A stretch of DNA of 64,000 nt, taken from NCBI RefSeq assembly GCF_007830515.1, contig NZ_VLKT01000003.1:1-64000 (forward strand), in the 5' to 3' direction. Shown piece after piece: positions 56,603-63,984 of this stretch (positions are counted from its first letter, which is position 1; every line of letters starts with the position of its first letter). The notes beneath the pieces were generated by a model. The model had not been told where the DNA came from, did no database searches, and worked only from the letters and a program-made list of their open reading frames with translations. The DNA is from Mesorhizobium tianshanense (GTDB lineage: Bacteria > Pseudomonadota > Alphaproteobacteria > Rhizobiales > Rhizobiaceae). A program made the translations under genes and the position numbers.

Positions 56603-56723
56603 TGCCTTGAAAATAGTCAGTTTGACAGGTAGATTAAAATAAAGGCATAGAGGGGCGCGCCCGAGTCGAACTGGCCGGCGAGCCGCTTGCCGCATAGCAG
56701 CGAACAGACTGGACGGAGGAGAA

Positions 56724-57428
56724 TTGTCGGGGAAGCGCAGCTTGATCAGGTCGGGTACGACCGTCGATCAGATGGTGAGAGCGATCGGCGACCGGATCGT
56801 CACTGGCTTCCTGCGCCCTGGCGAAAAGCTCGACGAGGCCTCGCTGGCTGCCCGCTTCGATGTATCACGCACCCCTGTCAGGGAGGCGCTCGGCCGGCTC
56901 AGCGCCATGGGGCTGGTCGAAAGGCGGCCCAACCGCGGCGCCACCGTCGCCGTGGTCACACAGGAGCATCTCGCCTCGATGTTCGAGAGCATGGCGGAGC
57001 TTGAAGCGATCTGCGCGCGGTTTTCAGCCGAGCGCATGACCGCCGGCGAGCGCCGCGCGCTCGAGATCGAGCATCAGGCATCGGCGCGTCTTGTGCAGTT
57101 GGCGGCGGAGGAGGACTACGAGTATTTCAACACGGAGTTCCACACCCGGCTCTATCGGGGCGCGCACAGCAAGCACATCTATGAACTGACCGTCATGACG
57201 CGCAGCCGGCTGGCGCCGTTCCGGCGCGCGCAATTCATGCTTCCGGGCCGTCTCGCCAAATCCTGGCAGGAGCATGACGTCATCGTTACCGCGATCATGC
57301 GCGGCGACAGCGCTGCCGCGGGAAAAGCAGCCAAGGATCACGTTTCCATCGTCAGCGAGGCGAGCGCCGTCTTTGCCGCTGTTGACCCGAGGAAGCCGGC
57401 GACGGAAGCGATCGGGATGTCTTCCTAG
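56724..57428 (+). CDS. GntR family regulator, FCD (FadR) subfamily
   Basis: A 234-residue regulator beginning with TTG; GGAGGAG at 56715-56721 decides this start, and no ATG is near. The winged helix reads VRAIGDRIVTGFLRPGEKLD, then LAARFDVSRTPVREALGRLS. The all-helical FCD domain follows from about residue 95, with metal-ligand candidates in FNTEFHTRLYRG and in WQEHDVIVTAIMRGD. It is divergent from the biuret operon and directly upstream of the guanidine operon. The inverted operator copies in the shared region make it the likely repressor of the biuret genes. Confidence 0.9.
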   Translation: MSGKRSLIRSGTTVDQMVRAIGDRIVTGFLRPGEKLDEASLAARFDVSRTPVREALGRLSAMGLVERRPNRGATVAVVTQEHLASMFESMAELEAICARFSAERMTAGERRALEIEHQASARLVQLAAEEDYEYFNTEFHTRLYRGAHSKHIYELTVMTRSRLAPFRRAQFMLPGRLAKSWQEHDVIVTAIMRGDSAAAGKAAKDHVSIVSEASAVFAAVDPRKPATEAIGMSS

Positions 57429-57585
57429 CAATCTCGACAGGCCTTGTCGTGTTGGCGCGTAGCAGACAGTTCCGCAGGGGCAAACTGCCCAATTCGTTGG
57501 CGATGCGATGATTTTCGCGTCACTCTCGCGAATGCTGGAAGCCGCGCTGGCCAGCGAATGCCGGGTATCTGGCATAATTCGGCTT

Positions 57586-57600
57586 TGGCATGCTCCTTGC
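57586..57600 (+). promoter_or_regulatory. Sigma-54 promoter of the guanidine operon
   Basis: TGGCATGCTCCTTGC, with GG at 57587-57588 and GC at 57599-57600, ten bases apart, matches TGGCAC-N5-TTGC except for one base (T for C). Transcription should start near 57612, about ten bases before the riboswitch core. This couples guanidine use to nitrogen status. Confidence 0.8.
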
Positions 57601-57616
57601 TTCGTTGATGGCGTGC

Positions 57617-57727
57617 AGAGCGTCTAGGGTTCCGGCCGCGACAGAGCGGTGCTGGTCCAAGAGATGCGACCGCCAGGGATGCACTGAGGCATCCGGCGGA
57701 ACACGGCGGGCCAAAATCCCGGGAGAA
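57617..57727 (+). ncRNA. Guanidine-I (ykkC class) riboswitch aptamer
   Basis: The conserved blocks of the ykkC aptamer appear in order and at the right spacing: TCTAGGGTTCCGG (57623-57635), CTGGTCCAAGAG (57652-57663), ACACGGCGGG (57701-57710) and CCCGGGAGAA (57718-57727), with variable stem sequence between (57664-57700). The class binds guanidinium and switches on the downstream gene. Downstream TCTCCCGG (57755-57762) complements the last block CCGGGAGA (57719-57726), giving an alternative hairpin that excludes the aptamer. The ABC importer and guanidine hydrolase behind it fit the ligand. Confidence 0.93.
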
Positions 57728-57762
57728 CCCTGCACGGGTTTGCTGGCGCGAACCTCTCCCGG
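57719..57762 (+). promoter_or_regulatory. Expression platform: alternative hairpin of the guanidine riboswitch
   Basis: CCGGGAGA (57719-57726) can pair perfectly with TCTCCCGG (57755-57762). The first strand is a core part of the aptamer, so the two structures are exclusive. No U-run follows, so control may act on Rho access or on translation and not by intrinsic termination. Confidence 0.65.
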
Positions 57763-57825
57763 ATGCGCGCTCGTGAACCCCAACAAAAGTCCGGACGCTA
57801 TCCGGATCGCGAACAGGGGTACGCA

Positions 57826-58890
57826 ATGCTTCGCAAGCTGGCCGCAATCATCCTAGCCGCAACACTCAGCCTTCCCATGGTTTCCGCCGCCGGAGCGGCG
57901 CCCAAGAAAGACTTCAAGATATGCTGGTCGATCTATGTCGGCTGGATGCCGTGGGGATATCTTGCCGACAGCGGCATCATGAAGAAATGGGCCGACAAAC
58001 ACGGCATCAATGTCGAGATCACCCGCATCAACGACTATGTCGAGAGCATCAACCAGTACACCGCCGGCGGCTTCGACGGCTGTTCGATGACCAACATGGA
58101 CGCGCTGTCGATCCCCGCAGGCGGCGGCGTCGACACTACCGCCGTGATCATCGGCGACTTCTCCAACGGCAACGATGCCGTGATCCTCAAGGACAAGGCC
58201 GCGCTCGCCGACATTGCCGGCCAGAAGGTCAACCTCGTCGAACTCTCCGTTTCGCATTACCTGCTGGCGCGGGCGCTGGATACGGTCAAGCTCGCCGAGA
58301 AGGACATCACCGTCGTCAACACCTCCGACGCCGACATGGTCGCCGCCTATGGCACCAGCGACGTCACCTCGGTCGTCACCTGGAACCCGCTGGTTTCCGA
58401 GATTGTCGCCATGCCGGGTGCGCACAAGGTGTTCGACTCCTCGCAGATTCCCGGCGAGATCATCGACATGATGGTCGTCAACACCGAGACGCTGAAGGAC
58501 AATCCAGCATTGGGCAAGGCGCTTGTCGGCGCGTGGTACGAGGCGATGGACCTGATGACCTCGGACACGCCGCAAGGCAAGGCAGCCAAGGAGGAAATGG
58601 CCAAGGCGTCCGGTACGGACCTTGCCGGCTTTGACGCGCAGCTCGCCTCGACGGCTATGTTCTTCGACCCCGCCAAGGCGGTAGAGTTCGCCATCGGCGC
58701 CGAACTGCCGAAGACGATGGATCTTGTCCGCAACTTCCTGTTCAGCCACGGCATCCTCGGCACCAATGCGACGAGCGTCGACGTGATCGGCATGAGCTTT
58801 CCCGACGGATCCACGCTGGGCGACGCCAAGAATATCAAGCTGCGTTTCGATCCAGCCTTCATGGCCGAGGCTGCAACCGCAACGCCCTGA
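57826..58890 (+). CDS. Guanidine ABC transporter substrate-binding protein (NMT1/SsuA-like)
   Basis: A 354-residue periplasmic protein with a Sec signal peptide (MLRKLAAIILAATLSLPMVS, cleavage after AAGAA-like residues). The mature part starts KDFKICWSIYVGWMPWGYLA and has GGFDGCSMTNMDAL, the pattern of taurine/nitrate/thiamine-precursor type binding proteins. The start at 57826 is chosen because earlier frames run through the riboswitch leader; AGGGG lies just upstream. Position behind a guanidine-I riboswitch and ahead of a GdmH-type hydrolase assigns guanidine as ligand by context. Confidence 0.88.
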   Translation: MLRKLAAIILAATLSLPMVSAAGAAPKKDFKICWSIYVGWMPWGYLADSGIMKKWADKHGINVEITRINDYVESINQYTAGGFDGCSMTNMDALSIPAGGGVDTTAVIIGDFSNGNDAVILKDKAALADIAGQKVNLVELSVSHYLLARALDTVKLAEKDITVVNTSDADMVAAYGTSDVTSVVTWNPLVSEIVAMPGAHKVFDSSQIPGEIIDMMVVNTETLKDNPALGKALVGAWYEAMDLMTSDTPQGKAAKEEMAKASGTDLAGFDAQLASTAMFFDPAKAVEFAIGAELPKTMDLVRNFLFSHGILGTNATSVDVIGMSFPDGSTLGDAKNIKLRFDPAFMAEAATATP

Positions 58891-58902
58891 CGCAGGCGCG
58901 AT

Positions 58903-59811
58903 ATGCTGGTCAAGGGAATGAGCGCCATGAATGCAGTCTCCGAGGCTGGCGGGGAGGGCACGCGCCCTTCCCCGCCAAGGCCGAAAGCGCGCCTTCGCAT
59001 GATCAATGCGAAGGTTTCGCGAGGCGGCGCCTTGTTCCTCGGCGGTTTGCCGTTCTTGTTCGTGGCGATCGCCTACCTGATCGCTTCGGCGCAAAGATTG
59101 GCGGTCAATCCTAGCGACAAGCTGCTGCCTTCGCCGGTACAGATGTGGTCGGCCTTTCTCGACCTTGCCACGGTGCCGGACAAGCGCTCCGGCGATCTCA
59201 TCCTGTGGGTCGACACCTATGCCAGTCTCCTCAGGTTGTTCGCGGGCGTGGGCGTAGCCACGCTCGCAGCACTTTCGCTTGGCGTCGCCATCGGCTTCAT
59301 TCCGCGGGTGCGGGCCTTCCTGCTGCCCTTCGTCACCGTCGTCTGCGTCATCCCACCATTGGCGCTGCTGCCGATACTGTTCATCGCGCTTGGCCTTGGC
59401 GAAACGGCCAAGATCACGCTGATCGCCATCGGCGTCGCGCCGGTGATGGTGCGCGACATTGCCAACCGGGTGATGGAATTGCCGTCCGAACTGGTGGCCA
59501 AGGCGCAGACGCTTGGCGGCAACAGCTGGACCATGATTTTGCGACTGGTGCTGCCGCAAGTCATGCCGCGCCTCATCACCTGCGTGCGGCTGGCGCTCGG
59601 GCCTGCCTGGCTTTTCCTGATCGCTGCCGAAGCCATCGCCTCGACCGAGGGGCTGGGTTACCGCATCTTCCTCGTCCGCCGCTATCTGTCGATGGACGTC
59701 ATCCTTCCCTATGTCGCCTGGATCACTCTGCTTGCCGTCATCACCGACTGGCTGCTGGTGCGGCTTTCCCAGGCGGTGTCTCCCTGGGCGCATCCGGTGG
59801 AGGCAAGATGA
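58903..59811 (+). CDS. Guanidine ABC transporter permease (SsuC/TauC-like)
   Basis: A 302-residue permease with about six spans, the first near residues 42-64 (LFLGGLPFLFVAIAYLIASA). The coupling segment is ELPSELVAKAQTLGGNSWTM (about residues 192-211). In-frame ATGs at 58918 and 58927 are also possible; AAGGGA at 58911-58916 favours 58927. It overlaps the ATPase gene by 4 bases. Confidence 0.88.
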   Translation: MLVKGMSAMNAVSEAGGEGTRPSPPRPKARLRMINAKVSRGGALFLGGLPFLFVAIAYLIASAQRLAVNPSDKLLPSPVQMWSAFLDLATVPDKRSGDLILWVDTYASLLRLFAGVGVATLAALSLGVAIGFIPRVRAFLLPFVTVVCVIPPLALLPILFIALGLGETAKITLIAIGVAPVMVRDIANRVMELPSELVAKAQTLGGNSWTMILRLVLPQVMPRLITCVRLALGPAWLFLIAAEAIASTEGLGYRIFLVRRYLSMDVILPYVAWITLLAVITDWLLVRLSQAVSPWAHPVEAR

Positions 59812-60629
59812 GCCGCATCGTCGTTCACGGGCTGGAAAAGAGCTACGGCGATGCCCGTGTGCTCGAGCGGGTCAACGTCATCGCCGAGGCCGGCGAATTC
59901 CTGTCGCTGGTCGGCGCCAGCGGCTGCGGAAAATCGACGTTCCTGCGCATCCTGCTCGGCCAGGAGCAGCAGAGCAGTGGCGTCGTCATCGTCGGCGACG
60001 GCCCGATCGTGCCCGAACCGACGCCGCAGCGCGGCATCGTCTTCCAGCGCTATTCGGTGTTTCCGCATCTGACCGCCATTCAGAACCTGCTGCTGGTCGA
60101 AGACTTTCGCTCGGGCGGGCCGTTTGGCCGCGTCTTCGGCGCCAGGCGCAGAAACGCCAGGCAAGAGGCTGAAGCCATGCTGGAGCGGGTTGGCCTTGCC
60201 CATGCGCGCGACCTTTATCCGGCATCGCTCTCCGGCGGCATGCAGCAGCGGCTGGCGATTGCGCAGACCTTGCTCGGCCGGCCGCAGATCCTGCTTCTCG
60301 ACGAGCCGTTCGGTGCGCTCGATCCCGGCATCCGCGTCGAGATGCACGAGCTGCTGACCGAGCTCTGGACCGAGCACGGCATGACGGTGGTGATGGTCAC
60401 CCACGACATCGGCGAGGCCTTCAAGCTCGGCACCCGCGTGCTGGTCTTCGACAAGGTGCGCCACGACCCGCAGTTCCCGTCGGCCTACGGCGCGACGATC
60501 ACCTACGATTTGAAGCTCGACCGTAAGAACCGGGCTTCTCCCCAAGACGTGGCCAAGGTGGCCGCGATGGTCGGGACGGCCCGGCCGGATAGCGCGATCG
60601 CGACGACGGCGTCGCAACGGAGAGCTTGA
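59808..60629 (+). CDS. Guanidine ABC transporter ATP-binding protein (SsuB/TauB-like)
   Basis: A 273-residue ATPase: Walker A GASGCGKSTF, Q-loop VFQRYSVFPHLTA, signature LSGGMQQRLAIAQTLLG, Walker B ILLLDEPFGALDPG and His switch THDIGEAF. The C-terminal tail past residue 225 (FDKVRHDPQFPSAYGATITY) is longer than in nitrate/taurine ATPases. It is joined by ATGA to the permease and by TGAATG to the hydrolase. Confidence 0.92.
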   Translation: MSRIVVHGLEKSYGDARVLERVNVIAEAGEFLSLVGASGCGKSTFLRILLGQEQQSSGVVIVGDGPIVPEPTPQRGIVFQRYSVFPHLTAIQNLLLVEDFRSGGPFGRVFGARRRNARQEAEAMLERVGLAHARDLYPASLSGGMQQRLAIAQTLLGRPQILLLDEPFGALDPGIRVEMHELLTELWTEHGMTVVMVTHDIGEAFKLGTRVLVFDKVRHDPQFPSAYGATITYDLKLDRKNRASPQDVAKVAAMVGTARPDSAIATTASQRRA

Positions 60630-61838
60630 ATGTCCAGAAATATCCCCGAACGCGGCCACCGCCGTGCAGGGCTCGTCGCCCGAGAGGCCAGGGAATGCTT
60701 CCACCACCCCGATTTCGACGCCCGCGGCACGCAGGGCTGGAAGTCGATCGAGGCCGAGGGAAAGCTGCCGGAAAGCGGCTGGCGCAAGGAGCAGCAATGG
60801 GCGCTCGACATGGGCCTGCCGGGATCGGAGTCGATCGTCGACAAGTCGATCCCGACATTCGCGCGCGGGGAACTGCCGCATTTCGCCGGCATCAACACCT
60901 TTCTCAAGGCGCCCTATGTCGAGAATGTCCGCGATGTCGGCAAATATGATGCAGCCGTCATCGGCATTCCTTTCGACAGCGGCACCACCTATAGGCCGGG
61001 AACCCGCTTCGGGCCGCAAGGCATCCGCCGCATCTCGGCGCTCTACACGCCGTACAACTACGAGCTCGGCGTCGACCTGCGCGAGCAGATGACGCTGTGC
61101 GACGCCGGCGACGTCTTCACCATTCCCGCCAACCTCGAAAAGAGCTTCGACCAGATCACCAAGGGCGTCAGCCATGTCGCCTCGTCCGGCGCGTTGCCGA
61201 TCATGCTGGGCGGCGACCACTCGATCGGCTTTCCCTGCGTGCGCGGGATCGCCGACGTGACCTCTAAGCGCATCGGCATCATCCATTTCGACCGCCACAT
61301 CGACATCCAGGAAAAGGATCTCGACGAGCGCATGCATACCACGCCCTGGTATTGGGCGACCAACCTGCCGAATGTTTCGGCGACCAATCTCGTGCAGCTC
61401 GGCATCGGTGGCTGGCAGGTTCCCCGCTACGGCGTCGCCGAGGCGAGGAAGCGCGGCACCAATGTGCTCACCATTGCCGACATCGAGCAGATGGGTCTCG
61501 AGAAGGCGGCGGAAATCGCGCTAGAACTCGCCTGGAAAGACACTGACGCCGTCTACATCTCCTTCGACGTCGACAGCCTCGATTGCGGTTTCGTTCCCGG
61601 CACGGGCTGGCCGGAGCCGGGCGGCTTTTTGCCGCGCGAGGCGCTCAAGCTGCTTGGGCTGGTGACGGCGCCCGGCATTTGCGGACTGGAGGTGGTCGAG
61701 GTCTCGCCGCCCTACGACACGTCGGACATCACGGCGCTGTTCGGCGTGCGCGTCGTCGTCGAGGCGCTCGGCTCGATGGTCGCCCACGGCAATCTCGGCA
61801 AGCATAAATCCATCATCGACAAACCGGTGAGCTTTTGA
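60630..61838 (+). CDS. gdmH: Nickel-dependent guanidine hydrolase (ureohydrolase family)
   Basis: A 402-residue ureohydrolase with the long N-terminal extension (about 90 residues) of the GdmH group; ordinary agmatinases are near 310. Metal ligands: His197 (GGDHS), Asp221, His223 and Asp225 (FDRHIDIQE, where arginases have DAHxD), Asp313 and Asp315 (SFDVDSLD). In the substrate loop, PGTGWPEPGG has Trp327 where agmatinases have Thr (PGTGTPEPGG). Family members with these marks hydrolyse guanidine to urea and ammonia using nickel. The riboswitch and importer upstream and the nickel-related genes downstream agree. Confidence 0.92.
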   Translation: MSRNIPERGHRRAGLVAREARECFHHPDFDARGTQGWKSIEAEGKLPESGWRKEQQWALDMGLPGSESIVDKSIPTFARGELPHFAGINTFLKAPYVENVRDVGKYDAAVIGIPFDSGTTYRPGTRFGPQGIRRISALYTPYNYELGVDLREQMTLCDAGDVFTIPANLEKSFDQITKGVSHVASSGALPIMLGGDHSIGFPCVRGIADVTSKRIGIIHFDRHIDIQEKDLDERMHTTPWYWATNLPNVSATNLVQLGIGGWQVPRYGVAEARKRGTNVLTIADIEQMGLEKAAEIALELAWKDTDAVYISFDVDSLDCGFVPGTGWPEPGGFLPREALKLLGLVTAPGICGLEVVEVSPPYDTSDITALFGVRVVVEALGSMVAHGNLGKHKSIIDKPVSF

Positions 61839-61840
61839 CC

Positions 61841-62368
61841 ATGCACGACGATCATCATCACCACAGTCATGACCATGGCCATCATCATCACGGGCCGGAC
61901 GGTCGTCACGACCGTCATCCTCTCGGCCACAACGGACCCGCAGGCAAGCCGCTGCAATGGCAGACGCCGCACCTGCCGGACCAGGCTCATGAGCCGCCCG
62001 CCGATCCGTCGTCGGTCGACCTCGATCTTGTTGAAACCGCCTTCCTCGAGGGCTTTGCGCGGGCGCCGGACCCGTCCAGCTTTCTGCGTCTGGCCGGCAT
62101 ACCCTTTGTCGGCGAAATGGCGGACGGCGTGCGGCTTCATCTGCTGCGCGTCGAGACCGAGGATCTGGTCGATGTCGGCGCGGTCATGCCGCTCGTCGGC
62201 GGCACCGGCGTCGCCTATCACCCGTTGCCGGCGCGCCTGACATCGCACCGCCGCCGCCTCGCCTTCATCTATCACGATGGCACTGAGCAAAAGCCTCTCG
62301 GCTTCGCCGCGGCGCGCACTCTTGCGGACCGTTCCGCCGCTTCGCAGTTCGCCGTTCCCGGGCGCTGA
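61841..62368 (+). CDS. His-rich protein, putative nickel chaperone for guanidine hydrolase
   Basis: A 175-residue protein with no signal peptide. The first 25 residues are extremely histidine-rich (MHDDHHHHSHDHGHHHHGPD, about half His), as in nickel-binding tails of UreE, HypB and SlyD. The remaining part (about 50-175: SSVDLDLVETAFLEGFARAP, FLRLAGIPFVGEMADGVRLH, then a late basic segment) is not recognised; there is no HypA zinc motif or HypB GTPase motif. It starts 2 bases after the gdmH stop. A role in nickel storage or insertion into the hydrolase is inferred from context. Confidence 0.8.
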   Translation: MHDDHHHHSHDHGHHHHGPDGRHDRHPLGHNGPAGKPLQWQTPHLPDQAHEPPADPSSVDLDLVETAFLEGFARAPDPSSFLRLAGIPFVGEMADGVRLHLLRVETEDLVDVGAVMPLVGGTGVAYHPLPARLTSHRRRLAFIYHDGTEQKPLGFAAARTLADRSAASQFAVPGR

Positions 62369-62410
62369 AACCAGACGCCGAACCGTCATTCTCACCGAAC
62401 AGGTACAACC

Positions 62411-63013
62411 ATGAAAACATTCGCAAGCATGAAAACATTAGCAAGACTTGGCAGCCTTTCAGCTCTCGCCGCCCTCGCGCCGTCGCTGGCGTTTGCCCAT
62501 GGCGGCGGCCCTCACGTCCACGGCTTTTTCGCCGGCCTCGAACATCCCCTCTTCGGCCTGGATCATCTGCTCGCCATGGTCGCGGTGGGCATGATTGGCG
62601 CCCGCGCCGGCGGGCGCGGCGTTGCCCTTGTGCCGCAGTTCTTTGTCTCGGCCATGGTCGCCGGAGCCTTGCTCGGCATGGCCGGCATCGGCCTGCCTTC
62701 GCTTGAAACCGGCATCGCGCTTTCGCTTGTGATCTTCGGCGCCATGGTCGGCCTTGCCAGGCCGCTGCCGCTTGCCACCGCCGCGGCGCTGACGATTCTG
62801 TTCGGCCTCTTCCACGGCAATGCTCACGGCCTCGAGATTCCCGACAGCGCCAGCAGCATCGCCTACGCAGCCGGTTTCACGCTCGGCACGTCGATGCTGC
62901 ATGCGATCGGGGTCTTGTCCGTCGTCAAGCTCGCCCGTTGGCCGACGACGGTCCGCACCGCAGGTGTCGCCACCTCGCTGGTTGGAATGGCCATGGCTGC
63001 ACAGGCCTTCTGA
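62411..63013 (+). CDS. HupE/UreJ family nickel permease
   Basis: A 200-residue membrane protein: signal-like N-terminus, then FAHGGGPHVHGFFAGLEHPL directly followed by the family motif HPLFGLDHLLAMVAVG (about residues 49-64), and six hydrophobic segments. HupE/UreJ proteins move nickel ions into the cell or across the membrane for hydrogenase or urease maturation; here the likely client is GdmH. The first 36 bases are an 18-base tandem duplication (ATGAAAACATTNGCAAGM twice), so either ATG (62411 or 62429) may be used. Confidence 0.9.
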   Translation: MKTFASMKTLARLGSLSALAALAPSLAFAHGGGPHVHGFFAGLEHPLFGLDHLLAMVAVGMIGARAGGRGVALVPQFFVSAMVAGALLGMAGIGLPSLETGIALSLVIFGAMVGLARPLPLATAAALTILFGLFHGNAHGLEIPDSASSIAYAAGFTLGTSMLHAIGVLSVVKLARWPTTVRTAGVATSLVGMAMAAQAF

Positions 63014-63073
63014 GTGGCACCTCTTCCGAGTGAAGTAACCGGCGCGCGGCCGGCAAACAGAACTGGAAAGCAG

Positions 63074-63157
63074 ATGAGCCAGAAATGGTCGATGAGCCTG
63101 CGGCGCATTCGCGACATGCTGTACCAGATCCTGAAAATCCGGGCCGAGCGGCTTTGA
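63074..63157 (+). CDS. Possible 27-residue small protein
   Basis: ATG with CTGGAAAG 6 bases upstream opens a short frame MSQKWSMSLRRIRDMLYQIL plus seven residues, a basic amphipathic helix candidate. It stops 38 bases before the convergent GntR gene. There is no family support; it may be chance. Confidence 0.25.
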   Translation: MSQKWSMSLRRIRDMLYQILKIRAERL

Positions 63158-63195
63158 GGGGCGCAGTTTTTCGCGTGCCTCAGTCGGAATGGCAT

Positions 63196-63909
63196 TCAGA
63201 ATTCGAGGGCCTGCCTGAGTGCCGGGCCACTCCTGACGCGCAGATCGAGGTCGGCCTCGATATGGTCGATATGGTGCAGCATCAGCGCGCTCGCCCGTTC
63301 TGCGTTGCCGCTCTCAAGCGCTTCCAGGATATTCATATGCTCGCTATGGCCGCAGCTCGAGACACCGGAGCGGCCGTAAAGCGCGATCACCAGCGATGAA
63401 CGCGCCACCAATTCCTCCATGAAGCGCTGGAGGATGACGTTTCCCGCAACCGACGCCAGAAGCAGGTGAAAATCGCCCGAAGCTTTGATTTCCGACCGCC
63501 TTGCGCTTGGTCCGCGCTCGGCAATGAAGCGGCCCTCTTCGTCGAGCTGCGCTTTGAACGCCACGACATGCGCCGGCGTCATGCGTTCGGCCGCGGCAAT
63601 CGCGATGCCGGGCTCGATGAGCCGGCGCGAAGCAAAGACCTGGCGTGCTTCCTCCGGCGACGGATTGGCGACGAAGGCGCCGCGGTTGCGCTCGGTCCGC
63701 ACCAATCCCTCGAAGGAAAGCATCTGCAGCGCCGCGCGCGCCACGGTGCGGCTGACATCGAACAAAGTGCCGACCTCGCCTTCCGACAGCTTGGTTCCGG
63801 GCGCCAGCCGACGATCGACGATCGCGTCGCGCAATTGGTCGCGGATTGCCTGAGCGCGATCCTCGTTGGCACTGTCGACGGCAGGGAAAGTCTGGTCGGC
63901 TATATTCAT
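63196..63909 (-). CDS. GntR family regulator, FCD (FadR) subfamily
   Basis: A 237-residue regulator: winged helix AIRDQLRDAIVDRRLAPGTK, then LFDVSRTVARAALQMLSFEG, and FCD domain with ASRRLIEPGIAIAAAERMTP and metal-binding candidates in SGDFHLLLASVAGN and LMLHHIDHIEADL. It is convergent with the guanidine operon and divergent from whatever lies beyond the window edge. Its upstream region carries AGATTGCATACGATTT, similar to the operators at 56494 and 56588. Confidence 0.9.
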   Translation of the reverse strand: MNIADQTFPAVDSANEDRAQAIRDQLRDAIVDRRLAPGTKLSEGEVGTLFDVSRTVARAALQMLSFEGLVRTERNRGAFVANPSPEEARQVFASRRLIEPGIAIAAAERMTPAHVVAFKAQLDEEGRFIAERGPSARRSEIKASGDFHLLLASVAGNVILQRFMEELVARSSLVIALYGRSGVSSCGHSEHMNILEALESGNAERASALMLHHIDHIEADLDLRVRSGPALRQALEF

Positions 63910-63984
63910 GGTGGTGGTCCCTGCGCCTTTCTACCCTGAATCGGGTCGCTTGCACGAGAGCCAAAGTGAATACGATGGGAGAAA

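Noticed and set aside
57763..57825. Upstream start for the guanidine-binding protein
   Set aside because: The extension lies in the riboswitch leader and would place charged residues before a clean signal peptide beginning at 57826.
61841..61915. His-rich tract as a sequencing or low-complexity artefact
   Set aside because: The frame continues for 150 further ordinary codons with normal GC3 pattern, and the neighbouring nickel genes give it a rationale.
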